From NCBI GenBank assembly GCA_029237735.1, contig JAQZBU010000006.1, positions 1 through 52,566 of the forward strand: a stretch of 52,566 nt of DNA. Reading direction: 5' to 3'. This document shows positions 16,998 through 26,199 of this stretch, piece after piece; within the stretch, counting starts at the first letter, position 1, and each line of letters starts with the position of its first letter. The stretch is from Ramlibacter sp. Lineage in GTDB: Bacteria; Pseudomonadota; Gammaproteobacteria; Burkholderiales; Burkholderiaceae_C. The position numbers and the translations under genes were made by a program. The notes beneath the pieces are model-generated. The model was given only the letters and a program-made list of their open reading frames with translations, did no database searches and had not been told where the DNA came from.

Positions 16998-18203
16998 GTG
17001 GAGGACATCGTGCTCTGGCGCCATGCGACGCTGGCCACATTGGCCGACGGCGGCTGGGGCCTGATCGAAGATGGCGCGCTGCTCACGCGCGGCGCCACCG
17101 TGCTCTGGGCGGGGTCGGACGCCGAGCTGCCGGCTGGGTGCGATGCTGCAAAGGAACACGATCTCGGCGGTGCGCTTGTCACGCCGGGGCTGGTCGACTG
17201 CCACACCCACCTGGTCTACGGCGGCGACCGGGCCGCCGAGTTCGAGCAGCGCCTGCAGGGTGCGAGCTACGAGGAGATTGCACGGGCCGGCGGCGGCATC
17301 CTGTCAACCGTGCATGCGACGCGGGCAGCGAGCGAAGACGCCTTGTTTGAAGCCGCGCTGGCCCGTGCTCGCTGCCTGCTGCGCGAGGGCGTGACGACGC
17401 TGGAGATCAAGTCCGGCTATGGGCTGACCTTGGCCGCCGAAGCGCGCTGCTTGCGGGTTGCGCGTCGCATCGGCGAGTCGCTGCCCATTAGTGTGCGAAC
17501 AACCTACCTGGGCGCGCATGCACTGCCGCCGGAATACACCGGACGCGCCGACGAATACATCGGCGCCGTGTGTGACTGGATGCATCGCCTCCGGGACGAG
17601 GGCTTGATCGACGCCGTGGACGCTTTTTGCGAATCCATCGCGTTCACGCCGGCGCAGACCCGGCGCGTGTTTGATGCCGCGCAAGTGTCCGGCTTGCCGG
17701 TCAAGCTGCATGCCGAACAGCTCTCGGACCAGGGCGGCGCGGCACTGGCCGCCGCGTACGGCGCGTTGTCCTGCGACCACCTGGAGTATCTGGGCGCGGA
17801 TGGGATCGAAGCCATGCGCGCGGCCGGCACCGTGGCCGTGCTGCTGCCGGGGGCGTACTACTTCCTGCGCGAAACGCGTCGGCCTCCGGTCGAAGCGCTC
17901 CGCGCGGCCGGCATCCCGATCGCCGTGGCGACGGATCACAACCCGGGCAGCTCGCCGGCGCTGTCGCTGCGCCTGATGGCCCACATGGCCTGCACGCTGC
18001 TGGGCCTGAACCCGCTGGAAGCCGTGCGCGGCATCACCGTGAATGCTGCGCGTGCGCTGGGCCTGAGCGATCGGGGCACTCTGACGCGTGGGCAGCGAGC
18101 AGATTTCGTGGTCTGGAAGCTCGGGCATCCGCGCGAGCTGGTGTATTGGTTCGGCGACCATGCAACACAGCATGTGGTGTCGGCCGGTCAGGAGCTTGCA
18201 TGA
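16998..18203 (+). CDS. hutI: HutI, imidazolonepropionase
   Basis: 401 residues from the GTG at 16998, which follows the hutU stop by 3 bases. It hydrolyses 4-imidazolone-5-propionate to N-formimidoyl-L-glutamate. It is an amidohydrolase-fold metal enzyme: [17 protein letters not shown] supplies the H-x-H pair, [11 protein letters not shown] is family specific, [12 protein letters not shown] and CDHLEYL carry further ligands, and [11 protein letters not shown] the Asp. Translation is coupled to hutG by a 4-base overlap. Confidence 0.96.
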   Translation: MEDIVLWRHATLATLADGGWGLIEDGALLTRGATVLWAGSDAELPAGCDAAKEHDLGGALVTPGLVDCHTHLVYGGDRAAEFEQRLQGASYEEIARAGGGILSTVHATRAASEDALFEAALARARCLLREGVTTLEIKSGYGLTLAAEARCLRVARRIGESLPISVRTTYLGAHALPPEYTGRADEYIGAVCDWMHRLRDEGLIDAVDAFCESIAFTPAQTRRVFDAAQVSGLPVKLHAEQLSDQGGAALAAAYGALSCDHLEYLGADGIEAMRAAGTVAVLLPGAYYFLRETRRPPVEALRAAGIPIAVATDHNPGSSPALSLRLMAHMACTLLGLNPLEAVRGITVNAARALGLSDRGTLTRGQRADFVVWKLGHPRELVYWFGDHATQHVVSAGQELA

Positions 18204-19198
18204 CACAAGCCATCGCCATCCCTGGCACCTGGCATGGGCGCGTCGACACTGAGGAAACTGGTCCGAGCGAGCGCTGGCACCAGTGTGTTCAGGCGCTGCG
18301 CGCGGACGCTCGGGGCGGTGTCACGCTGATCGGCTTTGCCGTCGATGAAGGCGTGCGAAGAAACGCCGGTCGCGCCGGTGCGGTGAACGGACCGCAGGCG
18401 CTGCGTGCGGCGCTCGCCAACATGCCTGTGGCGGGCGAGCCGGCACTGTTCGATGCCGGCGACGTCGAATGCAGCGATGGAGATCTGGATGTCGCGCAGG
18501 ATCAGTTCGCTGCACAGGTAGCGGCGGCCATCGCGCGCGGCAGCCTTCCGCTGGGGTTGGGCGGCGGCCATGAGATTGCCTGGGGCAGCTTCCAAGGCAT
18601 CGTGCGGGCCCGCCCCGATGCGCGCGTGCTCGTCGTGAACCTGGATGCGCATTTCGATCTGCGGGTTGCGGCGCGGGCGAACTCCGGCACGCCCTTCCTC
18701 CAGGCGCAGCAGTGGTGCGCCGCCAGTGGACAGCCATTCGACTACCGCGTTTTCGGCATCAGCCGCTTTGCCAACACACAGGCGCTGTTCGACCGGGCGG
18801 ACGCGCTGCGGGTGCGGTACTGGCTGGACGAGGACCTGCAGGACCACGAAGGCACCGCCCAGGCGCGCGAAGCGCTGCGGTGCGATCTGCGTGCCTGCGA
18901 TGCCGTGTACCTGACGGTCTGCCTGGATGTGTTGCCTGCCAGCTTGGCACCCGGCGTTTCGGCGCCGGCGGCGCTCGGCGTGCCGCTGGTGCGCATCGAG
19001 GCACTCATCGACGAGGTGTTGGACAGCGGCAAGGTCGTTGCAGCCGACCTTGCGGAGTTGAACCCGACGCTGGACCGCGACGGTGTCACTGCGAGGGTAG
19101 CCGCGCGGCTGGCCGCGCGTATCGCACGCGGTGCCCAACCCGAACCACATCGTGCGCAAGCGACGACAGTTCCTCTCCTGCGAGCACTTCCAACATGA
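18200..19198 (+). CDS. hutG: HutG, formimidoylglutamase (ureohydrolase family)
   Basis: 332 residues from the ATG at 18200, overlapping the hutI stop (ATGA). It should cleave N-formimidoylglutamate to glutamate and formamide. Arginase-fold metal motifs: [20 protein letters not shown], and [20 protein letters not shown]. In the last motif the first Asp of the usual D-x-D pair is Cys (C-L-D), which may be normal for this branch or a lost ligand. The C-terminus is Arg/Ala rich. It is the last hut gene; no hutH lies in the window. Confidence 0.9.
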   Translation: MTQAIAIPGTWHGRVDTEETGPSERWHQCVQALRADARGGVTLIGFAVDEGVRRNAGRAGAVNGPQALRAALANMPVAGEPALFDAGDVECSDGDLDVAQDQFAAQVAAAIARGSLPLGLGGGHEIAWGSFQGIVRARPDARVLVVNLDAHFDLRVAARANSGTPFLQAQQWCAASGQPFDYRVFGISRFANTQALFDRADALRVRYWLDEDLQDHEGTAQAREALRCDLRACDAVYLTVCLDVLPASLAPGVSAPAALGVPLVRIEALIDEVLDSGKVVAADLAELNPTLDRDGVTARVAARLAARIARGAQPEPHRAQATTVPLLRALPT

Positions 19199-19288
19199 CT
19201 GAGCGGGCAACGGCAGGACAGTTCGGCAAGCATGGACACACACGGCTGCCGTGCGAGCACTCGGTCAAGCTCCCGACGAATGGCGCGA

Positions 19289-19948
19289 TTAGCCGGAGGA
19301 GGACCGTGGGTGCCGGGTGATCGTGCTGTAGGCGAACTGGACAAGGTAGTCGTTCAGCGCGAGGCAGGCTTGCTCCGCAGCGTCCGGTTCGCGGGCGAGG
19401 ATCGCGCGCAAGATAGCGAGGTTGTGTGCTGCCCCGCGCACGATCTCGTCCGGTCGGTGCTGGATATGGGCAAGCCAGAATCGGCGCGACAGGCCGTGGA
19501 GTGGAGCCATCGCATCCGCCAAGTACTCATTGTGGCCGGCGGTCGCGACCATTTGATGCGTGTCCTTCAGCGCGTCGGCATACTCGGCTAGCGGCATCGG
19601 AGCCCCGGTCAGACGGTGCACCATGTCCTCCATCCGCGCGCGATCCGCGCCATTGGCGTTGTGACAGGCCAGCCGGCCCGCGAGCGCCTCGAGGACGCGC
19701 CGCACCTCGAGCATGCGCAGTTGCGACTCCACTGAGGCCGGTGGAATGAGCACCCCCCGGTTGGGATGGATCTCGACCATGCGATTGCGTGCGAGTTGCT
19801 GGAGGGCTTCGCGGATCGGCGTGCGGCCGAGCCCGGTTTTCTCCATCAGGAGCGACTCCGAAACGAGTGTGCCGGGTTCAAGCGCTTCGGAAACGATCAG
19901 CTGTTCGATGTCGTGGTAGGCCTGTCCGGCCTTGCCTTTGTTAACCAT
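19289..19948 (-). CDS. GntR/FadR-type regulator with FCD domain
   Basis: 219 residues from the ATG at 19948, with AGAGGAGC upstream. The N-terminal winged helix reads QAYHDIEQLIVSEALEPGTL, then GLGRTPIREALQQLARNRMV, then PNRGVLIPP. The FCD ligand-binding domain follows (VRRVLEALAGRLA, then DTHQMVATAGHNEYLADAM), with histidines for a metal. It is divergent from the flavin-reductase/ABC operon and probably controls it through the TTGTACAA and CCGATATATT elements between them. The inducer is unknown. Confidence 0.88.
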   Translation of the reverse strand: MVNKGKAGQAYHDIEQLIVSEALEPGTLVSESLLMEKTGLGRTPIREALQQLARNRMVEIHPNRGVLIPPASVESQLRMLEVRRVLEALAGRLACHNANGADRARMEDMVHRLTGAPMPLAEYADALKDTHQMVATAGHNEYLADAMAPLHGLSRRFWLAHIQHRPDEIVRGAAHNLAILRAILAREPDAAEQACLALNDYLVQFAYSTITRHPRSSSG

Positions 19949-20005
19949 CACGCTCCTCTAAGGGTAAGTGCTGACGCCTGAATGTGGGAAATCATACTCC
20001 AACCA

Positions 20006-20036
20006 TTGTACAACCGATATATTTCCGATATATTGG
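20006..20036. promoter_or_regulatory. Operator region: TTGTACAA plus tandem CCGATATATT
   Basis: The palindrome TTGTACAA (20006-20013) is followed by two direct copies of CCGATATATT (20014-20023 and 20025-20034), one helical turn apart. They lie between the FadR-type regulator and the divergent flavin-reductase gene, so they are its likely binding sites. Confidence 0.5.
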
Positions 20037-20140
20037 ATGTTCCGCCAACGACCCGAGGTGTCCATGCGACAGACCACCCCTTTCGAATTCCGCTCGAAAG
20101 AGCTCCCTTCTTCCGATTCGGCCACTACTGAGGAGCGCCT

Positions 20141-20797
20141 GTGAAGTACGATCCGTCCCGCGAAAAGAGCCCCCTCCCGTTCTCGCCCTTCAAGAGCTGC
20201 ACAGTGCCGCGCCCCATCGGCTGGCTCTCCAGCGTCAGCAAGGATGGCATCGACAACCTTGCCCCTTATAGCCAGTGGCAAAACCTGACGTTTGACCCAC
20301 CCATGGTGATGTTCGCGGCGAATCAGTATCCGGACGGGCGCCGCAAGGACACTGTGCTCAACGCCGAGCAGACCGGCTGGTTCGTCTGGAACATGGCGAC
20401 TTACGACCTGCGCGAGGCGGTCAACATCAGTGCCATGGCCTTGCCGCGCAAAGAGAGCGAGTTCGACCGTGCCGGGATCACTCGGCGACGCGCCGATCTC
20501 TGCAACGTGCAGATGGTCGCCGAGAGCCCTGTGCACTTTGAGTGCCGTTACCTCTCCACTCATCGTTTCAACGGCCACTCAACAGTGGGCACGGTCGACA
20601 TCGTCTTCGCCCAGGTGGAGCGCATCCACATCAACGAGGACTTCATCAACGACGAGGGCAAGCTGGACATCCGACGCATCCGGCCGCTGGCGCGGTTGGG
20701 CTACTACGAGTACACCAGTGTCACTGACATCTTCGAAATGCGCATTCCCAACGCCACCGCCGACGAGGCCAACGGGCTGGAGGGGGCGGCTGTCTGA
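20141..20797 (+). CDS. Flavin-reductase-like (DIM6/NTAB) FMN-binding protein
   Basis: 218 residues from the GTG at 20141, with GAGGAG upstream. The split-barrel FMN-binding fold is shown by KSCTVPRPIGWLSSVSKDGI, then NLAPYSQWQNLTFDPPMVMF, then KDTVLNAEQTGWFVWNMAT, and by VGTVDIVFAQVERIHINEDF near the end. Relatives reduce flavin for monooxygenases or act as small FMN oxidoreductases. It is the first gene of an operon with an ABC importer, so the imported compound may be oxidised by a flavin-dependent enzyme that is not in the window. Confidence 0.85.
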   Translation: MKYDPSREKSPLPFSPFKSCTVPRPIGWLSSVSKDGIDNLAPYSQWQNLTFDPPMVMFAANQYPDGRRKDTVLNAEQTGWFVWNMATYDLREAVNISAMALPRKESEFDRAGITRRRADLCNVQMVAESPVHFECRYLSTHRFNGHSTVGTVDIVFAQVERIHINEDFINDEGKLDIRRIRPLARLGYYEYTSVTDIFEMRIPNATADEANGLEGAAV

Positions 20798-20886
20798 GGC
20801 GATGGCCACAGGCTGCTTGAAATCTCGACCAGCGACGAGCATCGTCACTAAAACCGCGCCTCACCTTTTAACCAGGAGACAAACCC

Positions 20887-21915
20887 ATGTCTGAAAACGC
20901 ATCACAGATTGGCCGCAGAACAATCCTCAAAGCTGCCGCCGCGGGGGCGTTCGGCCCTGCGCTGTTACTTCGCGACCTCCACGCACAGACCGCACTGCCG
21001 GCCAGTCTCACGACGGGCCTGAAGCTCGCCAACTACGGTCCCATTTACGTTGCGCAGCGCAGCGGCCTGTTCGAGAAGGCCGGTCTGAAGCTGTCCGTCG
21101 ACGTGGGAGGGAGCGTCAACGAACCGGTCGCAATCGCGCTGTCCGGACGTGGCCAGTTTGCGGCCACTGGAACGGGCATGGCGATGAACGCGACCGCGGA
21201 AGGTGGACGCATGAAAGTCATCGCCAAGATGACCGGAGCCTTGGGCATGTGGGTCATCACGCGTCCCGGAACCAGTTTCAAGTCACTTGCCGACTTCAAG
21301 GGAAAGAAAGTCGCCAGCCTGCGTTTCCCCTCCAACACAGTGACATCGCCAACGTACGCGATGAAGAAATTCGGCAATTTCGACGCCAAAGCTGCGGGGG
21401 TCGAATTCGTTGAGGGACCCCCGGGCTCGATTGTGAGCGCCGTGCGCGACAAGCGCGCCGACCTCGGGATCGTGTTTGAGTGGGACGCTAGCATCGCATC
21501 GAATTCCGGACTTCAAATCGCCTACGGGTTCGCGCCCGAAGTCGGCCCGATCCTGCTGACATCAGTGATGGTCAAGGAAGAGTATTTGGCGTCCAACGCC
21601 GATACGGTTCAGCGTTTCTGCAACGCGCTGGCCGCGGCAATGAAGCTGATTCGCGAGGACAAGTCCGCTTACGTCGCGGCCATGGCTGCGGAATTCCCCA
21701 ATCTGGACCGGGCGGTTATCACGGCCGGCTGCGACCGTTTGCTCTCCACGCCAGGTTTTGTGCCGCTGACACCGGTCATCACGAAGGTCGAGTGGGACGC
21801 GATTGTGGAGCACGACACCCTGGCGGGTACCGTTCGGAAGGGTTACACCTTCGAGGAAATGGTCGACAACCGTTTCGCCCAGAAAGCTGCGGCCGCCGCC
21901 GGCCTGAAGGACTGA
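20887..21915 (+). CDS. ABC substrate-binding protein, NitT/TauT (SsuA-like) family
   Basis: 342 residues. A Tat-like signal peptide (QIGRRTILKAAAAGAFGPAL) is followed by a mature domain starting TTGLKLANYGPIYVAQRSGL, the usual opening of periplasmic binding proteins for nitrate, sulfonates, taurine or pyrimidine precursors. The segments FKGKKVASLRFPSN and PPGSIVSAVRDKRADLGIVF fit the same family. It is followed after one base by its permease. The ligand cannot be read from the sequence. Confidence 0.88.
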   Translation: MSENASQIGRRTILKAAAAGAFGPALLLRDLHAQTALPASLTTGLKLANYGPIYVAQRSGLFEKAGLKLSVDVGGSVNEPVAIALSGRGQFAATGTGMAMNATAEGGRMKVIAKMTGALGMWVITRPGTSFKSLADFKGKKVASLRFPSNTVTSPTYAMKKFGNFDAKAAGVEFVEGPPGSIVSAVRDKRADLGIVFEWDASIASNSGLQIAYGFAPEVGPILLTSVMVKEEYLASNADTVQRFCNALAAAMKLIREDKSAYVAAMAAEFPNLDRAVITAGCDRLLSTPGFVPLTPVITKVEWDAIVEHDTLAGTVRKGYTFEEMVDNRFAQKAAAAAGLKD

Positions 21916-21916
21916 T

Positions 21917-22711
21917 ATGGCTGTGATCGCTGCATCCGACTCGCACAGAACGCGCGCACCACGCACCGGCGCGTTTCGCGCGACGCTCGTCTACCAGACG
22001 CTCCTCATCGTCGGCATCTTCGCACTATGGGAAGCCCTCGTCCGCTTGGAAATTCTGCCGGTGTATCTATACGGGCAGCCCAGTGGAATTTTTGCCAAAG
22101 GTCGTACCCTGTTGCTAGAAGGCGATTTAGCGCGCGACTTTGGCGCGACCGCCTTCGCCTCGATCCTAGGGTTTGTGATCGGAACATCGCTCGGCAGCGC
22201 AGCCGGCCTTTTGCTGTGGCTATCCCAAACGGCTGCAGCCGTGCTGCGGCCGATCATCGTCGCGGTCAATGGTGTCCCCAAGATCGCATTGGCGCCGCTG
22301 ATCGTCGTGTGGGTCGGAGTCGGCCTGGGTGCCAAAGTGGCCATTGCGGCAAGTCTGACCTTCATCGTCGCTCTCATCGCGGTGTACCAGGGCACGCAGG
22401 AGGTGGACGAAGACCTCGTGAAGCTCATGCGTTCGCTTGGAGCCAAACCGATGACAATCTGGCGCAAAGTTATCGTGCCCGGCTCAAGTCCATGGATCCT
22501 GTCGACGATGCGGCTGAACATCGGGTTCGCAATGATCGGCGCTGTCGTGGGCGAATACATCTCCTCCAAGATGGGCCTTGGGTACCTGATCTACAACGCC
22601 GGAGCTCTGTACGACCTGAACACCGTGTTCGTCGGCATCTTCAGTCTCATGGCCCTTGCGCTGGTGCTGGACGCCGTGCTGGGCCGCATCGAAGCGAGGT
22701 TCAAATGGTGA
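21917..22711 (+). CDS. ABC permease, NitT/TauT family
   Basis: 264 residues and about six transmembrane segments. The cytoplasmic coupling loop reads EDLVKLMRSLGAKPMTIWRK with the conserved EAA-type Gly, and VNGVPKIALAPLIVVWVGVG is the typical SsuC/TauC segment. The gene overlaps the ATPase start by 7 bases, so the transporter is made as one translational unit. Confidence 0.9.
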   Translation: MAVIAASDSHRTRAPRTGAFRATLVYQTLLIVGIFALWEALVRLEILPVYLYGQPSGIFAKGRTLLLEGDLARDFGATAFASILGFVIGTSLGSAAGLLLWLSQTAAAVLRPIIVAVNGVPKIALAPLIVVWVGVGLGAKVAIAASLTFIVALIAVYQGTQEVDEDLVKLMRSLGAKPMTIWRKVIVPGSSPWILSTMRLNIGFAMIGAVVGEYISSKMGLGYLIYNAGALYDLNTVFVGIFSLMALALVLDAVLGRIEARFKW

Positions 22712-23505
22712 ACAAGTCAACCCACGAAGTGGTTCTGGAAGCCAGCCACGTTTCAATGGTGTTCAATGCCGGCACGCCGAATGAGGTGGTGGCGTTCCGC
22801 AACATCAGCTTTGAACTGCGGCAGGGCGAGATCCTGGCCATCGTTGGTCCCTCGGGCTGCGGCAAATCCACGTTGTTCAACGTGATTGCCGGCCTGCTGC
22901 AACCGACCTCCGGATCAGTTCGCGTGGACGGGGCGTTGGTCGACGGGGCTTCCGGGCATATTGGCTACATGCTGCAGAAGGACCTGCTCCTGCCTTGGCG
23001 GTCGGTCCTCGACAACGTGATGTTGGGCCTGGAGGTGCGCGGTGTCGAACCGAAGGAAGCGCGCGAGCGCGCCCTTTCGTTGATCCGCCGCTACGGCTTG
23101 GACGGCTTCGAGTCAGCCATGCCGCGGGCGCTCTCGGGTGGCATGCGCCAGCGCGTTGCCTTCATGCGCACCCTCGCATTGAATCCGAAGGCCATCTTAT
23201 TGGACGAGCCCTTCTCCGCACTTGACTTCCAAAGGAGGCTGAACCTGCAAGGCGACGTTAAGCGCATTATCCGTGAGCAGCACAAGGCGGCGATCCTGGT
23301 GACGCACGATATCGGCGAGGCCATTGCGATGGCGGACCGCGTGCTTGTCCTGTCGCAACGACCTGGAACGATCAAGGCGATCCACACGATCGAGCTTGGC
23401 GACGAGACCGATCCCGGCGCTCTTCGCCGTTCGACAGCGTTCAACGAGTATTTCGACGTGATCTGGAGTGAGCTAGACGCGCTCGTGGAGCCGGTGCCCG
23501 CATGA
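22705..23505 (+). CDS. ABC ATPase, NitT/TauT family
   Basis: 266 residues from the ATG at 22705, inside the end of the permease gene. Walker A GPSGCGKST (48-56), Q-loop YMLQKDLLLPW, signature LSGGMRQRV, Walker B AILLDEPFSALD and the switch THDIGEA are all present, so the ATPase should be active. It completes the importer begun at 20887. A GC hairpin follows 66 bases later. Confidence 0.92.
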   Translation: MVNKSTHEVVLEASHVSMVFNAGTPNEVVAFRNISFELRQGEILAIVGPSGCGKSTLFNVIAGLLQPTSGSVRVDGALVDGASGHIGYMLQKDLLLPWRSVLDNVMLGLEVRGVEPKEARERALSLIRRYGLDGFESAMPRALSGGMRQRVAFMRTLALNPKAILLDEPFSALDFQRRLNLQGDVKRIIREQHKAAILVTHDIGEAIAMADRVLVLSQRPGTIKAIHTIELGDETDPGALRRSTAFNEYFDVIWSELDALVEPVPA

Positions 23506-23570
23506 CCGGTCCCCGGCGGGTTTGGCGGCCCGACCGTCGAATCGCCGGAATCAACGTGGCGACGCGAATC

Positions 23571-23594
23571 GGCGGCCCCAGTCAGCCGCCTTTT
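23571..23594 (+). terminator. Probable terminator of the flavin-reductase/ABC operon
   Basis: The perfect stem GGCGGC/GCCGCC with an 8-base loop is followed by TTTT, 66 bases after the ATPase stop. The T-run is short, so the confidence is moderate. Confidence 0.5.
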
Positions 23595-23654
23595 CCGGTG
23601 TGTAGCTCCACCAGGTTGCCGACACATGATGTTCGTCATACTTGGTTCGCGCGC

Positions 23655-24005
23655 ATGGCTATTGCGAGGGAGACCAAATTCGCCAGCAAGCTGCCAGGAG
23701 TGAGAACCGGGTTTCGCTCAAGGCGCTGATCGAGGACGTGTTCTCGGAGTGGACAACCGGAGAGGTCGAGTCCCGCCTCGATGCCGCGCAGATTGCAAAG
23801 GCCGCATGAACTCCATGGCGGGCGTCTGGTCCCACCGACAGCTGGAATCGCGAGGCCGGTGGCGCATGGTGGGCACGCCATCCGGCCAGGTTCCTGCCCT
23901 TCTACCGCCTGCACGAAACAACAGCTTCGAGTACCGCATGGACCCTGTTCGGCAGTTGGGGAGCAAACCGGGGCCATCTTGGCCGAGCTGGGGATAGTGA
24001 AGTGA
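23655..24005 (+). pseudogene. CaiB/BaiF CoA-transferase C-terminal remnant
   Basis: Pieces in three frames match the end of a class III CoA-transferase. The first reads SENRVSLKALIEDVFSEWTT then EVESRLDAAQIAKA. The second (from about 23809) reads MNSMAGVWSHRQLESRGRWR, then PSGQVPALLPPARNN and FEYRMDPV. The third ends EQTGAILAELGIVK at 24005. These are the standard closing motifs (MNDMA.VW.HPQL.AR.RW, ALLPP, MDPVP.LGQHT). Several frameshifts and a missing N-terminal two thirds make it clearly dead. It is a scar of a former catabolic gene after the ABC operon. Confidence 0.7.
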
Positions 24006-24160
24006 ATGACGGGCTCATTACGCACGCGCGCGCATTCCTGTTCGTTCCGTCCGACCGCGGGGGCGTGTCAAGATAGTCGTCGCCGATTGATGCAACCAGG
24101 CGCTGCTTATTGGTTTCTGGCAGGCATCCCGATCAAGCGCCCCGGTCACGTTCCGGTAGT

Positions 24161-24461
24161 TGTTAGCGCCGGAGTAATACTGACCCACTGGAGATGCGGA
24201 CGAAATCTTGGACTACTTGGAGGGTAGTTCATGTATTCATACGAGGATCGGCTTAGAGCCGTGCGGCTCTACATCAAGCTGGGCAAACGAATCGCCGCGA
24301 CCATTCGTCAACTCGGTTACCCGACGAAGAACGCGCTCAAGAGCTGGCATCGGGACTACGAATGGCGCCTTGACTTGCCTACTGCCTACGTCCGCCAGCC
24401 GAAGTACTCCCTCGGCGACCTGGGCCTGGGTCAAGCCTACGCCGAGGCGAGCCTGTGTTAG
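24161..24461 (+). mobile_element. IS3-type transposase OrfA fragment and probable IS end
   Basis: The ORF at 24231 reads MYSYEDRLRAVRLYIKLGKR then IAATIRQLGYPTKNALKSWH, the helix-turn-helix start of an IS3-family OrfA. Homology ends near residue 60 (RQPKYS), after which the frame is unrelated and stops at 24461. OrfB is missing. The stretch from 24161, beginning TGTTAGCGCCGGAGTAATAC, is a candidate terminal inverted repeat, but the other end was not found. The element is truncated and inactive. Confidence 0.65.
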
Positions 24462-24823
24462 CAGGCTTCTCAGTTTTCGATCTGCAGGGGAATGCAAGGT
24501 GCGTCGCACCCGACAGACCGTATATTCCGAAATGGGTTAGCCCGAATTGGGCTAGTCATCATCGAGAGCGAAGCACGACAGTGCATCGCTCGGCCTGACG
24601 CAAGAGGAGACAAACATGAAGATAGGGCGCTTAGTGACTCGCGAACAGACCAGGTATCTGGACCGGACGCCAATTTTTCCGACAAGTTCGGCTCGCGGCC
24701 GGAAGTGCTGCCACCACGTATTGAGCCAACCTTGATCCTGACCGGTTGGCTTGCCTGTCGCAGCGCGTTCCTTCTTGGCGAGCCCTTGGACGTACGGCAA
24801 AACTAGTGACTTCACATGGCTAA
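24462..24823. other. Non-coding scar between IS and integrase fragments
   Basis: About 360 bases between two truncated mobile genes. Open frames are present on both strands but show no family pattern or consistent codon use. Probably junction DNA left by successive insertions and deletions. Confidence 0.4.
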
Positions 24824-25282
24824 GGGGAAGAGGGTAAGTGGAAGGACATCGACATGGCGAATGAGGTGTGGCTCGTGCCTGCGACTGACGCGAAGTCGAA
24901 GAAGCCGAACCCGCACTACTTGAACGAGTCCGCACTGTGGATCTTGCGCGAGATGTCCGGCAAGAGCGCGTCGGAATATGTGTTCGCCAATCCGGAAACA
25001 GGTAAGCCCTACACGACCATCACGCGTGTTTGGTATCGGATCCGAAAGAAGGCCGGGATCAACTCCAAGGCACGCATCCACGACCTTCGGCACTCCTGGG
25101 CGCACCGCGTCCTTGTTCAAGGGCACAGCGTCGCCGAGTTGCAGATGGCCCTTCACCACGCAGACCCACGAACGACAATGTTATATAGCCACGCCTCGCC
25201 CAGCATGATGCGGCAGGTGGCCGGTTCCGCGTCTTTGAGGCTAGAGGCCCCTGCGCGGCCGCTGGTGATCGAAGCTGCGTGA
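24824..25282 (+). pseudogene. Truncated tyrosine recombinase (catalytic domain only)
   Basis: From an upstream TAA the frame reads GKWKDIDMANEVWLVPATDA, which is the middle of a phage-type integrase. It continues with RIHDLRHSWAHRVLVQG (His and Arg of the catalytic set), ALHHADPRTTMLYSHAS (second His and the nucleophilic Tyr) and a short Ala-rich tail to 25282. The N-terminal arm and core-binding domains and the first catalytic Arg are missing. It differs from the integrase at 8311-9872, so it came from another element at the same tRNA site. Confidence 0.75.
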
Positions 25283-25430
25283 GGACAACCCGGTGCAACA
25301 CCCTTGCCGCCGAGGACGCACGAGCGCGGCACAAGGTGGCGGGACCTGTTCGGCAATGATGGCGGTCAGTGCTGCGGAGTCGTTCATGAGGTTCCAGTTG
25401 ACTTCGCTGTTGTGGGAGCCGTAGGCGTCA

Positions 25431-26066
25431 TTAGTACAGGCGGTTAGCGACGTCGTTGTCTACGATTTCCTGCATCTCCTCCACGGAATGCCGGAGCCTT
25501 CCTGCGGAAACCATCGTCTGCGCGAGAGACGGAAGCCCAGACAGGGTGGGCCAGCAATCGGGCTTCCAGAGGCTTGATCGAATCATGCACTTCGCACAAT
25601 GAAAAAACATCCGATTAACATCGACGATGACTGCAAACTCAGGTATTTTTCCAGAGACTGCCATAGTTTCACGAACCGACAGATCACGAACAATGATGGC
25701 GCGGCCGCTCACGCGCAATGTCTCCTGCTTGCCAGGAATGAGGAATATCAAGCCAATCTGCGGATTCACCACTAGATTCGAAAACGTATCCGCTCGACGA
25801 TTGCCAAGACGATCCGGAATCGCGAGTGTCTTGTCGTCCAGCACCTTTACGAATCCGGGTGGGTCACCTTTGGGTGACATGTCAATGCGACCATCGGCCC
25901 CACTCGTTCCGATGAGCAAGAAGGGCGATCGCCCAATGAACTCTCGTGCATGCGAGTCGAGCTGGTTGAGTTCCTTTCGAGTCACCAAGGCCGATGGATT
26001 ACCCATCACCGCTCGCAGGTCTTCCTCACTCTTGATGATCTCCAGAAACCTAGACTGCAAATCCAT
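25431..26066 (-). CDS. Pyridoxamine 5'-phosphate oxidase-like FMN protein (MSMEG_1061-like)
   Basis: 211 residues from the ATG at 26066; the open frame further upstream runs through the tRNA scar and is not coding. The split-barrel core shows FIGRSPFLLIGTSGADGRID, then MSPKGDPPGFVKVLDDKTLA, then IPDRLGNRRADTFSNLV, and a later FFHCAKCMIRSSLWKP motif. Together these mark the FMN-binding PNPOx-like branch sometimes called the MSMEG_1061 family. The likely role is a small flavin or F420-type oxidoreductase. It is the last gene before the island end. Confidence 0.85.
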   Translation of the reverse strand: MDLQSRFLEIIKSEEDLRAVMGNPSALVTRKELNQLDSHAREFIGRSPFLLIGTSGADGRIDMSPKGDPPGFVKVLDDKTLAIPDRLGNRRADTFSNLVVNPQIGLIFLIPGKQETLRVSGRAIIVRDLSVRETMAVSGKIPEFAVIVDVNRMFFHCAKCMIRSSLWKPDCWPTLSGLPSLAQTMVSAGRLRHSVEEMQEIVDNDVANRLY

Positions 26067-26136
26067 GGCAGGCTCCTTGCTGGTATTGACCTTCGTCTCG
26101 ATGACGCCTAACGTAATGTAGCCCGCAACAGGTGCG

Positions 26137-26158
26137 CGATTCCGCCCCAGGCCACCAG
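26137..26158 (+). repeat. tRNA-Phe 3'-end scar (copy C)
   Basis: CGATTCCGCCCCAGGCCACC plus AG matches the last 20 bases of copies B and D exactly. It lies 240 bases left of copy D, inside the upstream flank of the PNPOx-like gene. It marks an additional integration or a partial excision at the same tRNA. Confidence 0.75.
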
Positions 26159-26199
26159 TGTTCATGCGCCGCAGCGCCCGGTCGCCGTGGGCAGGCCGG

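Noticed and set aside
22027..22704. Long plus-strand open frame leading into the ABC ATPase
   Set aside because: The part before 22705 overlaps the permease in another frame and has no family pattern; the ATPase starts at the ATG at 22705.
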